Shown: one piece after another, positions 1 through 8,544 of the stretch
Layout: every line of letters begins with the position of its first letter
Numbering within the stretch: the first letter of the stretch is position 1
NCBI GenBank assembly: GCA_003485325.1
Contig: DMZI01000055.1
Span: 12,127-73,940 of the forward strand
Length of the DNA: 61,814 nt
Reading direction: 5' to 3'
Source of the DNA: Desulfotomaculum sp.
GTDB taxonomy: Bacteria > Bacillota > Desulfotomaculia > Desulfotomaculales > Nap2-2B
Position numbers and translations under genes: made by a program
The notes under the pieces: generated by a model
What the model was told of the DNA's origin: nothing
Database searches by the model: none
The model's input: only the letters and a program-made list of their open reading frames with translations

Positions 1-23
1 TTGGCGTGTTGGCTTGTATTTAG

Positions 24-380
24 GCAGTGAGTAAACCGGGTGATCGCAGGCAATTCCGCTTCGGAAACGCCTGAGGAAAGTCCGAGCTCCGCAGGGCAAG
101 GTGCTGGATAACACCCAGTGGGGGCAACCCTAAGGAAAGTGCCGCAGAAATGAGGACCGCCTGTTTTTTAACAGGCAAGGGTGGAACGGTGCGGTAAGAG
201 CGCACCAGCAGCTCTGGCGACGGGCTGGCTAGGTAAACCCCACCTGGAGCAAGACCAAATAGGGAGACGTTAAGGCTGCCCGCCAAGTCTCCGGGTAAGG
301 TCGCTTGAGACGCCTGGCAACAGGCGTCCTAGATAGATGATCACCCACGACAGAACTCGGCTTACAGGTTTGCTCACTGC
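24..380 (+). ncRNA. rnpB: RNase P RNA (bacterial, type A-like)
   Basis: Catalytic RNA of ribonuclease P, which matures the 5' ends of tRNAs. The conserved core elements are visible: GAGGAAAGTCCGAGCTCC near 72-89, and the 3' conserved stretch ending in ACAGAACTCGGCTTACAG near 350-367. The two ends pair as helix P1: GCAGTGAGTAAACC (24-37) with GGTTTGCTCACTGC (367-380), one G-U pair apart from perfect. The P1 pairing sets the boundaries. A rho-independent terminator follows directly. No protein gene is credible here. Confidence 0.95.
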
Positions 381-416
381 AAAAAAAACCGGACTTTTCA
401 GCCCGGTTTTTTTTTA
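381..416 (+). terminator. rho-independent terminator of rnpB
   Basis: An A-rich arm and CCGG-C stem (AAAACCGGAC) pairs with GCCCGGTTTT across a TTTTCA loop, followed by a run of T. It starts at the last base of the RNase P RNA helix P1. Confidence 0.9.
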
Positions 417-486
417 AAAGAAGGATTTGTCACAATTGAGTATAATTAAATAGTTTATAAAGAAATAGCATCCGGGAGGTTTTAAG

Positions 487-2940
487 ATGGTAATTGAGAT
501 AAAGAATTTTGAGTCGCCTGTTGAAAAACTTCGCAGGCGCTGCAGTATAGAAGAATTTTCTTTTGAAACCACGACTCAGATTCCCCCGCTGCAGAATTTC
601 ATCGGACAGGAACGGGCTATAAAAGCCATGGAGTTTGGCTTAGCCATGTCTGCTCCAGGGTATAACATATATGTCGCCGGACCTCCCGGCACCGGAAAAA
701 GCACATACATCCAGACAGTCATGACCGATTATGCCCAGGATAAGCCTGTACCGGGAGACTGGTGCATTCTTTTTAATTTCAGCAACCCGGATCAGCCATA
801 TACTGTATCGCTGCCTACCGGGCAGGCCCAGATCTTCAAAAAAGATATGGAGGAATTAATTGCCGAAATCAGGTCTGCGATTCCCAAACTTTATGAAGGG
901 GACGATTACGAAAAAAGTAAACAGGCCATACTTAACGAGATGGAAACTCAGATCAATGCGGAAATGGAACAGGTTCAGCTGGAAGCTAAAGAAGCCGGAT
1001 TTATGATGAAACATGGGCCTGAAGGAATGATGTTCATACCCGTAAGGGACGGCAAGAGGCTGACACCTGAGGAGTTCGAGATGCTCCCGCCGGATAAGCA
1101 GAAGGAAATTCAGCTGGCTGTCCGCAATTTGCAGCAAAGGATGGAAGAGGTATTCAACAATGGCAAACTGATTGAAAAACGCGCCAAGGAAAAGATCCAG
1201 CAGATGCATAAACAGATTGCCGGGCAGGCTATTAGGCCTCTTGCCGGTCTTGTGCAGGAAAAATACAAGGATTTCCCAAAGATAGTACAGTATCTCAATG
1301 AAGTGCTCGGGGATATTATCCAGCATATCGATCAGTTTAATGTCACAGAAGCGCCCAAGCCCGGTCCGTTTGATTTTGTTGATCCCAGAGAATTATTTAA
1401 TCGCTATAAGGTAAATATTTTCATCAGCAACGGCGATACAAAAGGGGCTCCTGTCGTTATAGAAACGAATCCTACCTATTATAATCTTTTTGGTAAAATA
1501 GAGTACAAAAATATCATGGGCGGCATGAGCACGGACTTTACAATGATCAAGGCGGGCGCCATTCACCACGCTAACGGCGGTTATCTTGTTCTGCAGGCAA
1601 GAGATGTTTTTCAGGAACCTTTTGCCTGGGACACCTTGAAGAAAGTGATCAAAAACAGGCAGACAGCAGTAGCAAATGTAGGCGAGCAGTACCGGATAAT
1701 CCCGACGGCAAGCTTAAGGCCGGAACCTATTCCGGTTGATGTGAAAATAGTCCTAATCGGAAGCTATAATATTTATCACATTCTTCACACCTATGATGAG
1801 GATTTCCAGAAATTTTTCAGGGTTAAGGTTGATTTTGACATTGAGATGCCCCGCACACCTGAGAACCTTAATTACTATGCGGCCTTTGTAGGCGCTGTCT
1901 GCAGGCGCGAGAACTTAAAGCACTTTGACCGCTCAGGCCTGGCCGAGTTAATTGAGTTCGGTTCGCGGCTTTCCGGAAGTCAGAATAAACTTAGCACCTG
2001 CTTTAATGAAATTGTTCAGATTGTCTATGAGGCTGAAGCTTGGGCTAAAGTGGAGGGAGCTTCCTATGTCGGCGCCCATCATGTCAGGCGCGCGTTTGAA
2101 GAACGTATACGCCGTTCCAACCGGATTGAGGAAAAACTGCAGGAAATGGTTGTACAGGGCAAGTTTCTTTTGAGCACGGAAGGTTCTGCAGTAGGACAGG
2201 TAAACGGGCTTTCAGTTGTAAATATAGGTGATTATTCTTTCGGGCGGCCTTCCAGAATTACGGCAAAGACGTTTATGGGTCAGGAAGGGCTGGTCAATAT
2301 AGAACGTGAGACGCGTATGAGCGGAAGCCTGCATGCTAAAGGGGTTCTTACTTTAACGGGATTTTTGGGAGACAGGTTCGCCCAGGATAAGCCTCTGCGC
2401 CTTACGGCAAGGATCACTTTTGAACAGCTTTATGAGGGCATAGACGGAGACAGCGCTTCAAGCACGGAACTGTACGCCCTTCTTTCGGCTATTTCCGGTC
2501 TGCCTTTAAGACAGGATATTGCGGTTACGGGGTCGGTGAACCAGAACGGTGAAATTCAGCCAATCGGCGGAGCAACCGAGAAAATTGAAGGATTTTTTGA
2601 GGTTTGCAAGGCGAAGGGTTTAACTGGTAACCAGGGTGTGATGATTCCTGCCCTGAATATAGATGACCTGATGCTTAAGCATGAAGTATTGGACGCTGTA
2701 AAGGAAGGAAAGTTCCACATTTATGCGGTAAGCACTGTTGAAGAAGGAATATCGCTGCTTACCGGCATTGAAGCAGGAGAGCGCTCAGAAGACGGCGCAT
2801 ACCCTGAAAATACGGTATTTTATCTTGTGGATAAAAGGCTGCGCCAGTATGCGGAGGATCTTTCGAACTTCGGCAAGGACAAGGACAAACAGGAAGAAGA
2901 ACAGGGCTGTGACGGCTGTGACGACTGCGGCGCCTGCTAG
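487..2940 (+). CDS. Lon-family ATP-dependent protease (LonB-like, AAA_32 type)
   Basis: An 817-residue cytosolic AAA+ protease. Walker A GPPGTGKS lies at residues 65-72. A long alpha-helical insertion (about 120-290) follows, typical of the family with the divergent AAA_32 ATPase. The C-terminal Lon proteolytic domain carries the Ser-Lys dyad: Ser656 in GDSAS and Lys699 in GGATEK, 43 residues apart as in classical Lon. The GDSAS form is LonB-like rather than LonA-like. The ATG is preceded by GGGAGG at good spacing. The last 12 residues hold four cysteines spaced with Gly and Asp, an unusual tail that could bind metal (inference). It ends four bases into the convergent yteA-like gene. Confidence 0.9.
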   Translation: MVIEIKNFESPVEKLRRRCSIEEFSFETTTQIPPLQNFIGQERAIKAMEFGLAMSAPGYNIYVAGPPGTGKSTYIQTVMTDYAQDKPVPGDWCILFNFSNPDQPYTVSLPTGQAQIFKKDMEELIAEIRSAIPKLYEGDDYEKSKQAILNEMETQINAEMEQVQLEAKEAGFMMKHGPEGMMFIPVRDGKRLTPEEFEMLPPDKQKEIQLAVRNLQQRMEEVFNNGKLIEKRAKEKIQQMHKQIAGQAIRPLAGLVQEKYKDFPKIVQYLNEVLGDIIQHIDQFNVTEAPKPGPFDFVDPRELFNRYKVNIFISNGDTKGAPVVIETNPTYYNLFGKIEYKNIMGGMSTDFTMIKAGAIHHANGGYLVLQARDVFQEPFAWDTLKKVIKNRQTAVANVGEQYRIIPTASLRPEPIPVDVKIVLIGSYNIYHILHTYDEDFQKFFRVKVDFDIEMPRTPENLNYYAAFVGAVCRRENLKHFDRSGLAELIEFGSRLSGSQNKLSTCFNEIVQIVYEAEAWAKVEGASYVGAHHVRRAFEERIRRSNRIEEKLQEMVVQGKFLLSTEGSAVGQVNGLSVVNIGDYSFGRPSRITAKTFMGQEGLVNIERETRMSGSLHAKGVLTLTGFLGDRFAQDKPLRLTARITFEQLYEGIDGDSASSTELYALLSAISGLPLRQDIAVTGSVNQNGEIQPIGGATEKIEGFFEVCKAKGLTGNQGVMIPALNIDDLMLKHEVLDAVKEGKFHIYAVSTVEEGISLLTGIEAGERSEDGAYPENTVFYLVDKRLRQYAEDLSNFGKDKDKQEEEQGCDGCDDCGAC

Positions 2941-3434
2941 TACCTGCTCAGGTCCTTCCAGGTGTCTTCCATGCTGTAACCTGCGCTCTCGATATCTTTA
3001 CGGTGGCCCTGGCGGTAAATATCATCAATGACATCTTCTTCAACAGGACGGACTGACGGGTTGGGCGCCTGCTCAACCACAACGCGGCAATCAAAACAGA
3101 CGGTGGTATACGGCATAGCTTCCAATCGCTCCAGGGGGATGACCTTCCCGCAAACATCACATTTGCCGTAAGTGCCGTCTTTAATTTTAGCCAATGCTCC
3201 GTCAATAGCCTTGATTACAAGAACGGCGTCTTCGCGCAGGGCGAAATCTTTGCTGCGTTCGAACAATTCCGATCCCAGATCACCCGAATTGTTGTCGTAC
3301 ATGGACAACTCGCCTGTTGATTCCTTCATCGACATGGCGAGGCCGTTCTCATTGATAAATTTTATTCTGCTTGATATTTTATCCTTCTCGTCTTCCAGAA
3401 GTTTTTTAAAAAACTTTAATTTATTACGATCCAT
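2937..3434 (-). CDS. TraR/DksA-type zinc-finger protein, YteA family
   Basis: A 165-residue protein with an N-terminal coiled coil and a C4 zinc finger: Cys92-x2-Cys95 and Cys113-x2-Cys116 (CDVCGK, CFDC). This is the architecture of the DksA/TraR superfamily. In spore formers the YteA branch is annotated as a sporulation-associated protein, but its molecular role is not established. Start ATG has AAGGAA upstream. The gene is last in a leftward run after secF and the DUF5665 gene. Its stop codon overlaps that of the convergent Lon gene. Confidence 0.85.
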   Translation of the reverse strand: MDRNKLKFFKKLLEDEKDKISSRIKFINENGLAMSMKESTGELSMYDNNSGDLGSELFERSKDFALREDAVLVIKAIDGALAKIKDGTYGKCDVCGKVIPLERLEAMPYTTVCFDCRVVVEQAPNPSVRPVEEDVIDDIYRQGHRKDIESAGYSMEDTWKDLSRY

Positions 3435-3460
3435 TTATTATTTCCTTCCGGAAAGTATTT

Positions 3461-3769
3461 TTATGGTTTTAGCTGGTTCTGCACCGTGTATACTATCTCG
3501 GCGATGAAATTCCCGATTAACGGCAGGTTAAGCGATACCAGCCGCCTTAGAAATATTACGACTATGGCGCCCAGGATAGTAAACCCTACAGCTATTCCGA
3601 TGCCCCTGGCCAGGCCGGCGATAAAGTTGATATACATCAGCCGCAGGGGCCTGTTCAACAGCTCGACGTACTCGGCCAGTTTCATTTTTTCAATATTAAC
3701 GGCAAGCTCGGCTAACTTTTCCCAAAGGGACATTAACAGGCTTTTTTCGTCATTCCCGATCTCCGGCAT
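3461..3769 (-). CDS. small membrane protein, DUF5665-like
   Basis: A 102-residue protein with a basic/acidic N-terminal amphipathic part and one clear hydrophobic stretch near residues 50-75 (GIAVGFTILGAIVVIFL). The pattern 'EY.ELLNRP.R....NF..G..RGIG..VG.TIL' matches small Firmicutes proteins called DUF5665. Function unknown. ATG start with GGTGAGGG upstream. It lies between secF and the yteA-like gene on the same strand and probably shares their transcript. Confidence 0.75.
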   Translation of the reverse strand: MPEIGNDEKSLLMSLWEKLAELAVNIEKMKLAEYVELLNRPLRLMYINFIAGLARGIGIAVGFTILGAIVVIFLRRLVSLNLPLIGNFIAEIVYTVQNQLKP

Positions 3770-3826
3770 TAACCCTCACCTGCGGTATATAGGCTACCCC
3801 GAAAATCTGCAAATGATGAATTTTTC

Positions 3827-4690
3827 TTAACTGTTCTTTTTTTCCAGTCGTTTTAAATCTACCCACAGCGGGCTTGCGTTGCAGATGGAAGAATATGCGC
3901 CGCTGACCACACCGATTAACATGGCCAGTATAAAGGTCTTAATCGTGCTGCCGCCCAGAAAGTACATGGCAACAAGGATAAAGATGACCGTGAGCACGGT
4001 GTTGATTGATCTCGTCAACGTCTGCCAGATGCTCTTGTTAACTACGTCTTCAATGATTTCTCCCTTCTGGCGCCGGAGCATATTTTCCCTGATCCGGTCA
4101 AAGATGATAATTGTATCATTTATTGAGTAACCGATAATTGTCAGGATAGCAGCTACAAACGCGCTGTCAATTTCAATCCTGAAGAGAGAGAAAATACCGG
4201 TAACTACGAGCACGTCATGCAACAGGGCGATAATTGCCGCCAGCCCCTGCTTGAATTCGAAACGGACGGTTATGTAAATGATCATCAGGACTGAAGCTAT
4301 TATTAAGGCAATAAACGCTTTTTGGGTCAGCTCGCGCCCGATTATGGCTCCAACAGATTCGTTGCGGAGTATTGTTGACTTGCCCAGTTTATCAAGCGCT
4401 TCCAGAAGCTTGTCGTTTTGATCCTGTGTCAGATGGGGAGTCCGGATCAGGTAGCCGGTTTCGCCGATTTTTTGAACGGCAAGGCTGCCTTCCAGCTTCT
4501 GGGATGAAATAGTATTCCTGATTTTTTCTACGGCAACCGGTTTAGTGTAGCTAATTTCGATGATATTACCACCAGTGAAGTCGATGCCTTTGTTCAAACC
4601 CTGGAATGCAAGAGAGATCAAACCCGGCAGGATAATTACCAAAGATATAATATACCAATATTTTCTCAGTTTGATAAAGTGCAGGGACAT
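3827..4690 (-). CDS. secF: protein translocase subunit SecF
   Basis: A 287-residue accessory subunit of the Sec translocon that, with SecD, uses the proton gradient to pull proteins across the membrane. The N-terminal membrane segment is followed by the family motif GIDFTGGNIIEI, then five more membrane segments. I set the start at ATG 4690 (MSLHFIKLRKYW), which has GGAGG eight bases upstream. An upstream in-frame extension to 4765 would run into secD and lacks a site. It follows secD by 11 bases. Confidence 0.95.
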   Translation of the reverse strand: MSLHFIKLRKYWYIISLVIILPGLISLAFQGLNKGIDFTGGNIIEISYTKPVAVEKIRNTISSQKLEGSLAVQKIGETGYLIRTPHLTQDQNDKLLEALDKLGKSTILRNESVGAIIGRELTQKAFIALIIASVLMIIYITVRFEFKQGLAAIIALLHDVLVVTGIFSLFRIEIDSAFVAAILTIIGYSINDTIIIFDRIRENMLRRQKGEIIEDVVNKSIWQTLTRSINTVLTVIFILVAMYFLGGSTIKTFILAMLIGVVSGAYSSICNASPLWVDLKRLEKKNS

Positions 4691-4701
4691 TTTTTGACCT
4701 C

Positions 4702-5955
4702 CTATGCTCCATAAAGTTTTGTATTCTTCACTATTCCGCTGTCGGCGACAATGTGCAGAAACCACCTGGTCATGGTGATTGCCGTGAACATACTGGCAAT
4801 TATACCTATTGCAAGAGTTACCGCAAATCCGCGTATGGGGCCTGTGCCGAAGAAATAAAGCACTATGGCGGCAACCATCGTGGTTACGTTGGCGTCAAAT
4901 ACCGCCGTAAACCCTCTTTTAAATCCCGTGTCAATTGCTGAACGCAGGCTCTTACCTGTCCGGAGTTCCTCTCTTAACCTTTCAAAGATAATCACGTTGG
5001 CGTCTACGGCAATGCCCAGCGACAGGAGAAAGGCCGCAATTCCTGGAAGGGTCATGGTTACGTTCATTGATACAAAGATGATTAAAACAATCAGTGTATA
5101 AATAAGAAGCGCAAAGTTAGCAATCAGGCCTGGAACCCTGTAATACATCAACATGAAAATAATTACAGCAATAATACCGACTATTCCGGCATGCATGGAC
5201 TTATTGAGAGAATCAGCTCCCAGGGATGGGCCGACTGCACGTTCCTCCTCAACGGAAACTTTTACGGGAAGAGCGCCGGAGCGAAGGAGTATGGCTATGT
5301 TATGGGCTTCTTCCAGTGAACTATAGCCTTCTATCTGCGCCTTGCCGGAAGGGATGGCTTCTTTTACCACGGGGTTTTGAAGGAGCTCGCCGTCAAGGTA
5401 AATACCTATATGTTTGTTGACGTTTGCCGAGGTTATTTCGGCAAATTTACGCGCTCCCACTGGTGTAAAGGTAAGATTTACAACGATGTTTTGGGAGTCC
5501 TGTCCCTGCGCTTCCAGGGCATCTTTGAGATCGGCTCCGGTTAGAACAGTCTTACCGTCCTCAGTCTTAAACTCCAGGTGAGCTACTTTAACTATGCTGC
5601 GTACAGCTTCCCTTGCGTTTTGAATTCCCGCCAGTTCAACTATCAGACGATTTTTCCCCTGCTGCTGGATAATGGGTTCGGATACACCAAACTGGTTTAC
5701 CCTCCGTTCAATTACAGCTTTCAGTTGTTTCATTTTTTCCGGGGTTACCTTTGCTTCAGCTGTATCCTTGGCCTCCAGAACGACGTGGACGCCTCCGCGC
5801 AGGTCCAGCCCAAGGTTAACTTTGTTAACCAACGGGAAAAACTTGTTTAAAAATTCATTTTGCTTAAAAGTGGGTACAAAAGCGGCTATAGTGATAATAA
5901 CTACCGCCGCTACAATACAGGCAATCTGGATGATTCTGTTTAACTTGACTTTCAT
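4702..5955 (-). CDS. secD: protein translocase subunit SecD
   Basis: A 417-residue Sec accessory subunit. Features: N-terminal membrane segment (about 8-28), family motif LGLDLRGGVHVVLEA (about 48-62), a periplasmic-type P1 domain that is shorter than in E. coli as is normal for Firmicutes, and five C-terminal membrane segments with AVDANVIIFERLREEL. ATG start with AGGAGA upstream. It pairs with secF downstream. The usual linkage to yajC is interrupted by an HD gene and a dispersed repeat. Confidence 0.95.
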   Translation of the reverse strand: MKVKLNRIIQIACIVAAVVIITIAAFVPTFKQNEFLNKFFPLVNKVNLGLDLRGGVHVVLEAKDTAEAKVTPEKMKQLKAVIERRVNQFGVSEPIIQQQGKNRLIVELAGIQNAREAVRSIVKVAHLEFKTEDGKTVLTGADLKDALEAQGQDSQNIVVNLTFTPVGARKFAEITSANVNKHIGIYLDGELLQNPVVKEAIPSGKAQIEGYSSLEEAHNIAILLRSGALPVKVSVEEERAVGPSLGADSLNKSMHAGIVGIIAVIIFMLMYYRVPGLIANFALLIYTLIVLIIFVSMNVTMTLPGIAAFLLSLGIAVDANVIIFERLREELRTGKSLRSAIDTGFKRGFTAVFDANVTTMVAAIVLYFFGTGPIRGFAVTLAIGIIASMFTAITMTRWFLHIVADSGIVKNTKLYGA

Positions 5956-6012
5956 TGCGCCCGGTTCTCCTTTCTGCTGATAATCTCGGATATCCTTTAT
6001 CCTATCCTATAT

Positions 6013-6365
6013 CCTGAAAATAAGTATCCGATAGGCACGGCAATATCAACGCTCACTCCGGTGCTTAAGCACCGACAGCAGCACGGCATGCTTCGGACCG
6101 GACTAGCGGTGCTGCAAAGGCGGCATGGCAAATTTTAAAAATATAGCTTCCATTATACTTCTGATCTCATTTAGCCTCTTCAAGAAACTACCAGTGTGCC
6201 GCTGGTTTCGCACCGCTGTCCGGTTACCCTCGCTTCGCCGGCTGCTGTTACCGGCGCTTCGCAATTCGTTCGCTGTTGACAACACCGTGCCCTTTGGACG
6301 GTTTTACTGAATGCTTACTTTTTCATCCTGCTGCTGGCTCTGTTTTTGCAGCATGGACGTCTATC
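6013..6365. repeat. dispersed repeat: foldback element A copy 1 plus linker hairpin C
   Basis: The stretch between secD and the HD gene has no credible gene. Bases 6013-6329 match 32129-32445 with one mismatch seen by eye. The core 6033-6292 begins GGCACGGCAATATCAAC and ends with a near inverse copy, GTTGACAACACCGTGCC. The two arms stay complementary inward for about 90 bases, so the element folds back on itself. A short hairpin unit (C: TGCTGC...GCAGCA, 6329-6352) closes the element. The HD gene stop codon falls on its outer edge. Two 60-residue open frames inside are products of the symmetry, not genes. Confidence 0.85.
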
Positions 6366-7025
6366 CTAAAGTAACTTGGTACCGTTTGTGATCAGTTCGA
6401 AGTTGCATTTTAAGAAGGTTGCCGCCCTCCTGCACAGCATCATCCGGCTTAAAAAGATTTCGAAATATTCCATAATGGAACAGATGCTGTTATCAATAGT
6501 AATGTCCATAGTAATGGTGCGGGTTTTCTGACTTACTCTGAGGAAAGCATATTCAACCGCGTAATTAACCCTGTCATGTATGTCAAAAGTTTCAAAATCG
6601 GGGTTCCTTACACGGGAACGGTGCACGTCGGACTTGTCCGCCATAATCAGAGCGGCAGCCACATCGTTTATCGGATGACCGTATTCTTCCTCATGGTTGG
6701 CTATAGCGGAAATAACCGTAGCTACCTCATCCGGGCGCATCCCCATATTTATTAATATATCAACACATAGGCAAGCCCCTGAAAGACCGTGTTCGGTGCG
6801 GTTCAGGACGTTCCCGATATCATGCAGGTAACCGGCTATGGAAGCCAGCTCAGCAGTTCTTTCGGGATATTCCAACTCTTTTAGTATGTTATAAGCTATC
6901 GTGCTGACGTGGTTGGTATGCCTGTAACTGTGTTCAGTATAACCAAGTACGCTAAGGTACTCGTCTCCCTTTCGGACAAAACTGTCTATTACGGGGTTAT
7001 TTTTGATATCATCAAGTTTGATCAA
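6366..7025 (-). CDS. HD-domain phosphohydrolase
   Basis: A 219-residue HD-superfamily metal-dependent phosphohydrolase. Metal-ligand pattern: His38 in HTNHV, HD in GYLHDIGNV (about 69-70), His/Glu in NHEEEYGHP, and a later Asp in MADKSDVHR. Substrate unknown. It starts at TTG 7025, preceded by AGGGGGTG at suitable spacing; no ATG gives the conserved N-terminus. It lies between yajC and secD, so it probably travels with the Sec accessory transcript. Its stop codon sits at the edge of a dispersed repeat, suggesting the repeat inserted right at the gene end. Confidence 0.85.
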   Translation of the reverse strand: MIKLDDIKNNPVIDSFVRKGDEYLSVLGYTEHSYRHTNHVSTIAYNILKELEYPERTAELASIAGYLHDIGNVLNRTEHGLSGACLCVDILINMGMRPDEVATVISAIANHEEEYGHPINDVAAALIMADKSDVHRSRVRNPDFETFDIHDRVNYAVEYAFLRVSQKTRTITMDITIDNSICSIMEYFEIFLSRMMLCRRAATFLKCNFELITNGTKLL

Positions 7026-7052
7026 GATTACACCCCCTGTTTTGAGGGCAGC

Positions 7053-7331
7053 TTACTCTCCTTCTTCTTTCTGCGTTCTCTTTTGTATCACAGAGGATTT
7101 GAGAATTTCTAAACGGACATTATCTGCTACCCGGATAATAAATGTATCTTGTTTCACTTTTACAATAGTACCATAAATACCGCCTGCCGTGATAATAAGA
7201 TCGTCTACCTTTAAATTCGTAATTAGCTGCTGAAGCTTTTTCTGGCGCTGCTGCTGCGGCCTGATCATCAAAAAGTACATGATAGCAAAAAGGATAACCA
7301 GGTACAAAATCGTTGCCATCTGCCGGTCCAT
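7053..7331 (-). CDS. yajC: preprotein translocase subunit YajC
   Basis: A 92-residue small membrane protein associated with SecDF. One N-terminal membrane helix (about 6-23) ends in MIRPQQQRQKK, the family signature. It is followed by the soluble domain with GGIYGTIVKV. ATG with AAAGGAGG upstream. It follows tgt, as in many bacteria. Confidence 0.93.
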   Translation of the reverse strand: MDRQMATILYLVILFAIMYFLMIRPQQQRQKKLQQLITNLKVDDLIITAGGIYGTIVKVKQDTFIIRVADNVRLEILKSSVIQKRTQKEEGE

Positions 7332-7406
7332 AAGTATCTCCTCCTTTCCAAATGGTTAATCTATTCGTTTCGATAAAGACAAAACCCTTTTCCAAATTGC
7401 GAAAAT

Positions 7407-8525
7407 TTAATTAAATGGCGAATAATATTGCTGCAAAAAATTATTTTTATATTCTTCAAAGCAGCCGTTGGTTATTGAAGCGCGTATTTCGGCCATTAAA
7501 TTCAGTATAAAATGGAGATTATGAATGGTTGTCAACCTGATCCCCAAAACTTCCCCCGCTTTGATCAGATGGCGGATATATGCCCTGCTGAACCTTTGAC
7601 AGGCATAACAGCGGCAGCCGGGTTCAAGCGGGTTGTGATCGTCCGCGCAATCAGCGTTGCGGACAACTAATTTGCCTTTTGATGTAAAGACTGTACCGTT
7701 GCGCGCCATACGGGCCGGCAGCACACAGTCAAACATATCTATTCCCCTCTCTACTCCCTCCAAAAGGCAGTCCGGGGATCCCACCCCCATAAGGTAATGG
7801 GGTTTGTTCCAGGGGATCATGGGGACGCATTGATCAAGTATGTTATACATGATCTCTTTAGGTTCGCCTACGCTTAGGCCTCCAATGCCGTAACCGGGAA
7901 ATTCAAGCCGGGTAAGTTCCTCCGCGCTTCTCTTCCTCAGTTCGGGATAAACGCTTCCTTGAACAACGCAGAAAACAGCCTGATCTTCTTTGCGGTGGCT
8001 TTCCAGACAGCGCTGCGCCCACTTGCTTGTACGTTCCACCGCGGTTTTAGCCTGCTCGAAAGTACAGGGGTAGGCGACGCATTCATCAAAAGCCATGGCA
8101 ATGTCAGAGTCCAGGGCCTGCTGCACGTCCATGGCAACTTCCGGACTGAAGAAATGTTCCGAACCGTCAATATGAGACCGGAACGATACTCCCTCATCCC
8201 CTACGCGGCAAAGCGCAGCCAGGCTGAATACCTGAAAACCGCCGCTGTCTGTAAGAATGGGGCCGTTCCAATTCATAAACCGGTGCAGGCCGCCGGCTTT
8301 TTTGATAATTTCCTGGCCGGGCCGGAGGTATAGATGGTAGGTATTGCACAAAACCAGCTTGCCCCCTGCCGAAATGATTTCATCAGGCGCCAGGGTTTTT
8401 ACTGTAGCCTGGGTGCCGACGGGCATAAAAGCCGGGGTTTCCAGGAGGCCGTGCGGCGTTTCAAGAATTCCGAGCCTGGCCCTGCTTTTTAGATCCTGTC
8501 CGATTACTTTAAAGTTCACTGCCAT
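7407..8525 (-). CDS. tgt: tRNA-guanine transglycosylase
   Basis: A 372-residue enzyme that replaces guanine 34 with the preQ1 base in GUN-anticodon tRNAs (queuosine pathway). Visible: DSGGFQVFSL with the first catalytic Asp, GGLSVGEP, FDCVLPARMARNG with the nucleophile Asp region, and the zinc site C-x-C-x2-C (CRCYAC) followed by a His near the C-terminus. ATG start with a weak GCAGGG site. It follows queA by 19 bases; the two enzymes act in sequence on the same tRNA base. Confidence 0.96.
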   Translation of the reverse strand: MAVNFKVIGQDLKSRARLGILETPHGLLETPAFMPVGTQATVKTLAPDEIISAGGKLVLCNTYHLYLRPGQEIIKKAGGLHRFMNWNGPILTDSGGFQVFSLAALCRVGDEGVSFRSHIDGSEHFFSPEVAMDVQQALDSDIAMAFDECVAYPCTFEQAKTAVERTSKWAQRCLESHRKEDQAVFCVVQGSVYPELRKRSAEELTRLEFPGYGIGGLSVGEPKEIMYNILDQCVPMIPWNKPHYLMGVGSPDCLLEGVERGIDMFDCVLPARMARNGTVFTSKGKLVVRNADCADDHNPLEPGCRCYACQRFSRAYIRHLIKAGEVLGIRLTTIHNLHFILNLMAEIRASITNGCFEEYKNNFLQQYYSPFN

Positions 8526-8544
8526 TTACTGAAACCCTGCCCAA

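Noticed and set aside
6103..6310. Two 60-61 residue open frames, repeated identically at 32219-32426
   Set aside because: They lie inside the foldback repeat on both strands, lack ribosome sites, and the third repeat copy destroys them. They reflect the repeat symmetry.
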